Assembly (NCBI GenBank): GCA_038230215.1
Contig: JBBRNR010000006.1
Location: 1 to 64,000, forward strand
Origin: DASVRZ01 sp038230215
Lineage (GTDB): Bacteria > Verrucomicrobiota > Verrucomicrobiia > Chthoniobacterales > DASVRZ01
Reading direction: 5' to 3'
Length of the DNA: 64,000 bases
Below, in pieces: positions 62,469-64,000 of this stretch (its first letter is position 1; the number at the start of each line of letters is the position of its first letter). The notes beneath the pieces are model-generated. The model did not search any database, was not told the origin of the DNA, and saw only the letters and a list, made by a program, of their open reading frames with translations. The translations under genes and the position numbers were made by a program.

Positions 62469-63173
62469 ATGATCTCCGTCATTATCCCCGCGTTCAACGA
62501 GGCTGCCGAATTGCCTGCGACACTCGCGGCGTTGCGAGCGCAGGACGTCGCGCATGAAGTGATCGTCGTCGATGCGGGAAGCACGGATTCCACCGCTCTC
62601 ATCGCGAGCGAGGCGGGTGTCGCAGTCATCGCTAGCGCACGCCGCCAGCGCGCCGCGCAGATGAATCTCGGAGCCGCGACGGTGCGCGGAGACCTGCTGC
62701 TTTTTGTCCACGCCGATACGCGGCTCGCGCCTGCTGCAATGGCGGGGATTTCTGAGGCGTTGTGTGATCCGCGGGTCGTCGGCGGAGGATTTGCACGCCG
62801 CTACGAGACGCCCTCGCCATTCCTCCGCGCCACTTGTGCGCTCGCCGAGGTGCGCACGCGGCTGTGCGGCTGGTTCCTCGGCGACCAAGCCATTTTCGCG
62901 CGTCGCACGGTGTTTAACGCCCTCGGCGGTTTTCGTGAATGGGACATTTTTGAAGACCTCGATTTTTCCCGTTGTCTCGCGCGGAGTGGGCGGGTCGTCA
63001 CGTTGCGCCCTCCGGTGATATCCGCCGCGCGCCGCTTTACTGCACGCGGCGCAGTACGCACGACCTGGCGCGATCTCGCGCTGACCGCGCGCTATCTCAC
63101 GGGCAGACTGCCGGTTGCGCCGCGCGCCACAAATCAATCCACCGCAACCGCAGGCTGCCTTTGTTCTGATTAA
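62469..63173 (+). CDS. Glycosyltransferase, arsenosugar-cluster type (TIGR04283-like)
   Basis: 234 residues. GT2 fold: ISVIIPAFNEAAELPATLAAL, then VIVVDAGSTDST, then RRQRAAQMNLGAATVRGDLLLFVHADT and FGDQA-like GWFLGDQAIFARRTVF, ending FEDLDFSRCLARSGRV. This is the canonical glycosyltransferase of arsenosugar operons and is a shorter, closer match than the gene at 57921. It probably attaches or forms the sugar part of the arsenosugar. Its stop overlaps the next ATG by one base. Confidence 0.88.
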   Translation: MISVIIPAFNEAAELPATLAALRAQDVAHEVIVVDAGSTDSTALIASEAGVAVIASARRQRAAQMNLGAATVRGDLLLFVHADTRLAPAAMAGISEALCDPRVVGGGFARRYETPSPFLRATCALAEVRTRLCGWFLGDQAIFARRTVFNALGGFREWDIFEDLDFSRCLARSGRVVTLRPPVISAARRFTARGAVRTTWRDLALTARYLTGRLPVAPRATNQSTATAGCLCSD

Positions 63174-64000
63174 TGAGCGAGTCGCTTTACAACGCGGTCA
63201 TCATAGGTGCGGGCACGGCGGGCCTTGTCACCGCGGCCGCGACGGCGGGGCTCGGCGGGCGGGTGGCACTCATCGAGCGGCGGCACATGGGCGGCGATTG
63301 CCTGAACTTCGGTTGCGTGCCAAGCAAAGCATTGATCGCTTCCGCGCGGGCGGCAGACCGCATCCGACACGCTGACCGTTGGGGTCTTGAAGCCAGCGAG
63401 CCCGCGTTCGCTTTCGAGAAAGTGATCGCGCGGATACGGGCGCGGCGGGCGCACATCGCACCGAACGATTCGCAGGAGCGTTTCGAGGGCCTCGGCGTCG
63501 AGGTCATTCGCGGCGAGGCGGCGTTCGTTTCGCCGCACGAGGTTGCGGTGAATGGCAAAAAATTGCGCGCGAAACATTTCGTCATCGCGACCGGCACACG
63601 CCCCATGATTCCGCCGATCGACGGCTTGAGCGACGTGCCCTTTTTCACCAATGAAACCATCTTCGACAAACTCGACCAGCGCCCCGCGACGATGCTCGTC
63701 CTTGGCGGCGGACCCATCGGCTGCGAACTCGCCCAAGCCTTCGCGCGCCTCGGCGTGAAAGTGACCCTCGCTCACCGCGGCCCGCGATTGCTGCCGCACG
63801 AAGACCCCGAAGTATCCGAACTCGTCCAGCGCACGCTCTCCGCCGACGGCATCGAATGCCTGACCGCCGCCGAAGCGCAGCGCGTACGCAAGGAAGGCAA
63901 CGAAACGATCACCACGCTCAAGCTCGGCACCACCACCCGAGAAGTCCGCGTCGAAGCGCTGCTCGTGGCCGTCGGGCGCACGCCGAATTCCGACTCGCTT
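63173..64000 (+). CDS. Flavin disulfide oxidoreductase, Lpd/MerA-like (3' end outside window)
   Basis: About 276 residues are visible from ATG 63173; the frame is open at the window edge. FAD fold: YNAVIIGAGTAGLVTAAATAG. The redox disulfide is GGDCLNFGCVPSKALI, then HFVIATGTRPMIPP, then the NAD(P) fold LVLGGGPIGCELAQAFARLG. It belongs to the lipoamide-dehydrogenase and mercuric-reductase group. Similar enzymes occur in arsenic and mercury operons. The end of the operon is not seen. It is distinct from the housekeeping lpdA at 12043. Confidence 0.88.
   Translation, partial: MSESLYNAVIIGAGTAGLVTAAATAGLGGRVALIERRHMGGDCLNFGCVPSKALIASARAADRIRHADRWGLEASEPAFAFEKVIARIRARRAHIAPNDSQERFEGLGVEVIRGEAAFVSPHEVAVNGKKLRAKHFVIATGTRPMIPPIDGLSDVPFFTNETIFDKLDQRPATMLVLGGGPIGCELAQAFARLGVKVTLAHRGPRLLPHEDPEVSELVQRTLSADGIECLTAAEAQRVRKEGNETITTLKLGTTTREVRVEALLVAVGRTPNSDSL

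Overview
The window looks like a chromosomal segment of a Gram-negative bacterium, most plausibly of the PVC group (Verrucomicrobiota). The pointers are a PEP-CTERM exosortase substrate, a eukaryotic-type (GSII) glutamine synthetase, a FadL-type outer-membrane protein, sigma-54 promoter signatures and REP-associated (RAYT/HUH) transposases. None of these proves the phylum. Gene density is high, with many 1-11 bp gene overlaps, and genes lie on both strands.

Layout. 1-1480: 3' end of an RHS gene with an AT-rich lysozyme-like C-terminal domain, followed by a small lipoprotein that could be its immunity protein. 1506-2641: RAYT element with a frameshifted transposase. 2752-18082: housekeeping and small operons: citramalate synthase, a glycosyltransferase/PIG-L-like pair, a purple-acid-phosphatase-like enzyme, a TIM-barrel isomerase, carB, lpdA, yjbQ, an operon of mini-kinase, PP2C phosphatase and lgt, then sigma-54-controlled glnII and exonuclease III. 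18192-21851: an alaS of 1219 codons, about 300 more than usual, with two in-frame insertions. One is an Ala/Pro-rich repeat. The other is a complete HUH-transposase element bounded by perfect 24-bp inverted repeats.

21902-34989: carbonic anhydrase, tRNA-Val, a GH52-like glycosidase, nrdR with a coupled ATP-cone-like gene, HIT protein, ICMT-like methyltransferase, a ketoacyl synthase directly abutting two multidomain histidine kinases, FadL and a receiver-histidine kinase hybrid. 34997-43809: inositol monophosphatase, an RmlC-like cupin, two zinc-ribbon proteins, a MinD-like ATPase with a MerR-like N-terminus, an ExeA-like AAA ATPase, a PH-domain membrane protein, rfbA, small membrane and secreted proteins, tRNA-Leu and a frameshifted membrane-protein gene. 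43855-53494 is a long minus-strand block: ppk1, AspT-like transporter, cyclic-nucleotide-binding protein, pckG, alkaline phosphatase, a hypothetical and a PEP-CTERM protein.

53834-57800: a Fur/PerR-type regulator and sufCBD. 57921-64000: a tightly packed arsenic-metabolism operon: glycosyltransferase, an unassigned radical SAM protein, arsM, arsS, a second glycosyltransferase and the start of a flavin disulfide oxidoreductase. It resembles arsenosugar pathways but has extra components.

The strongest candidates for something new are the HUH transposase carried in frame inside alanyl-tRNA synthetase and the expanded arsenosugar cluster. All calls come from reading the sequence; no database search was run.
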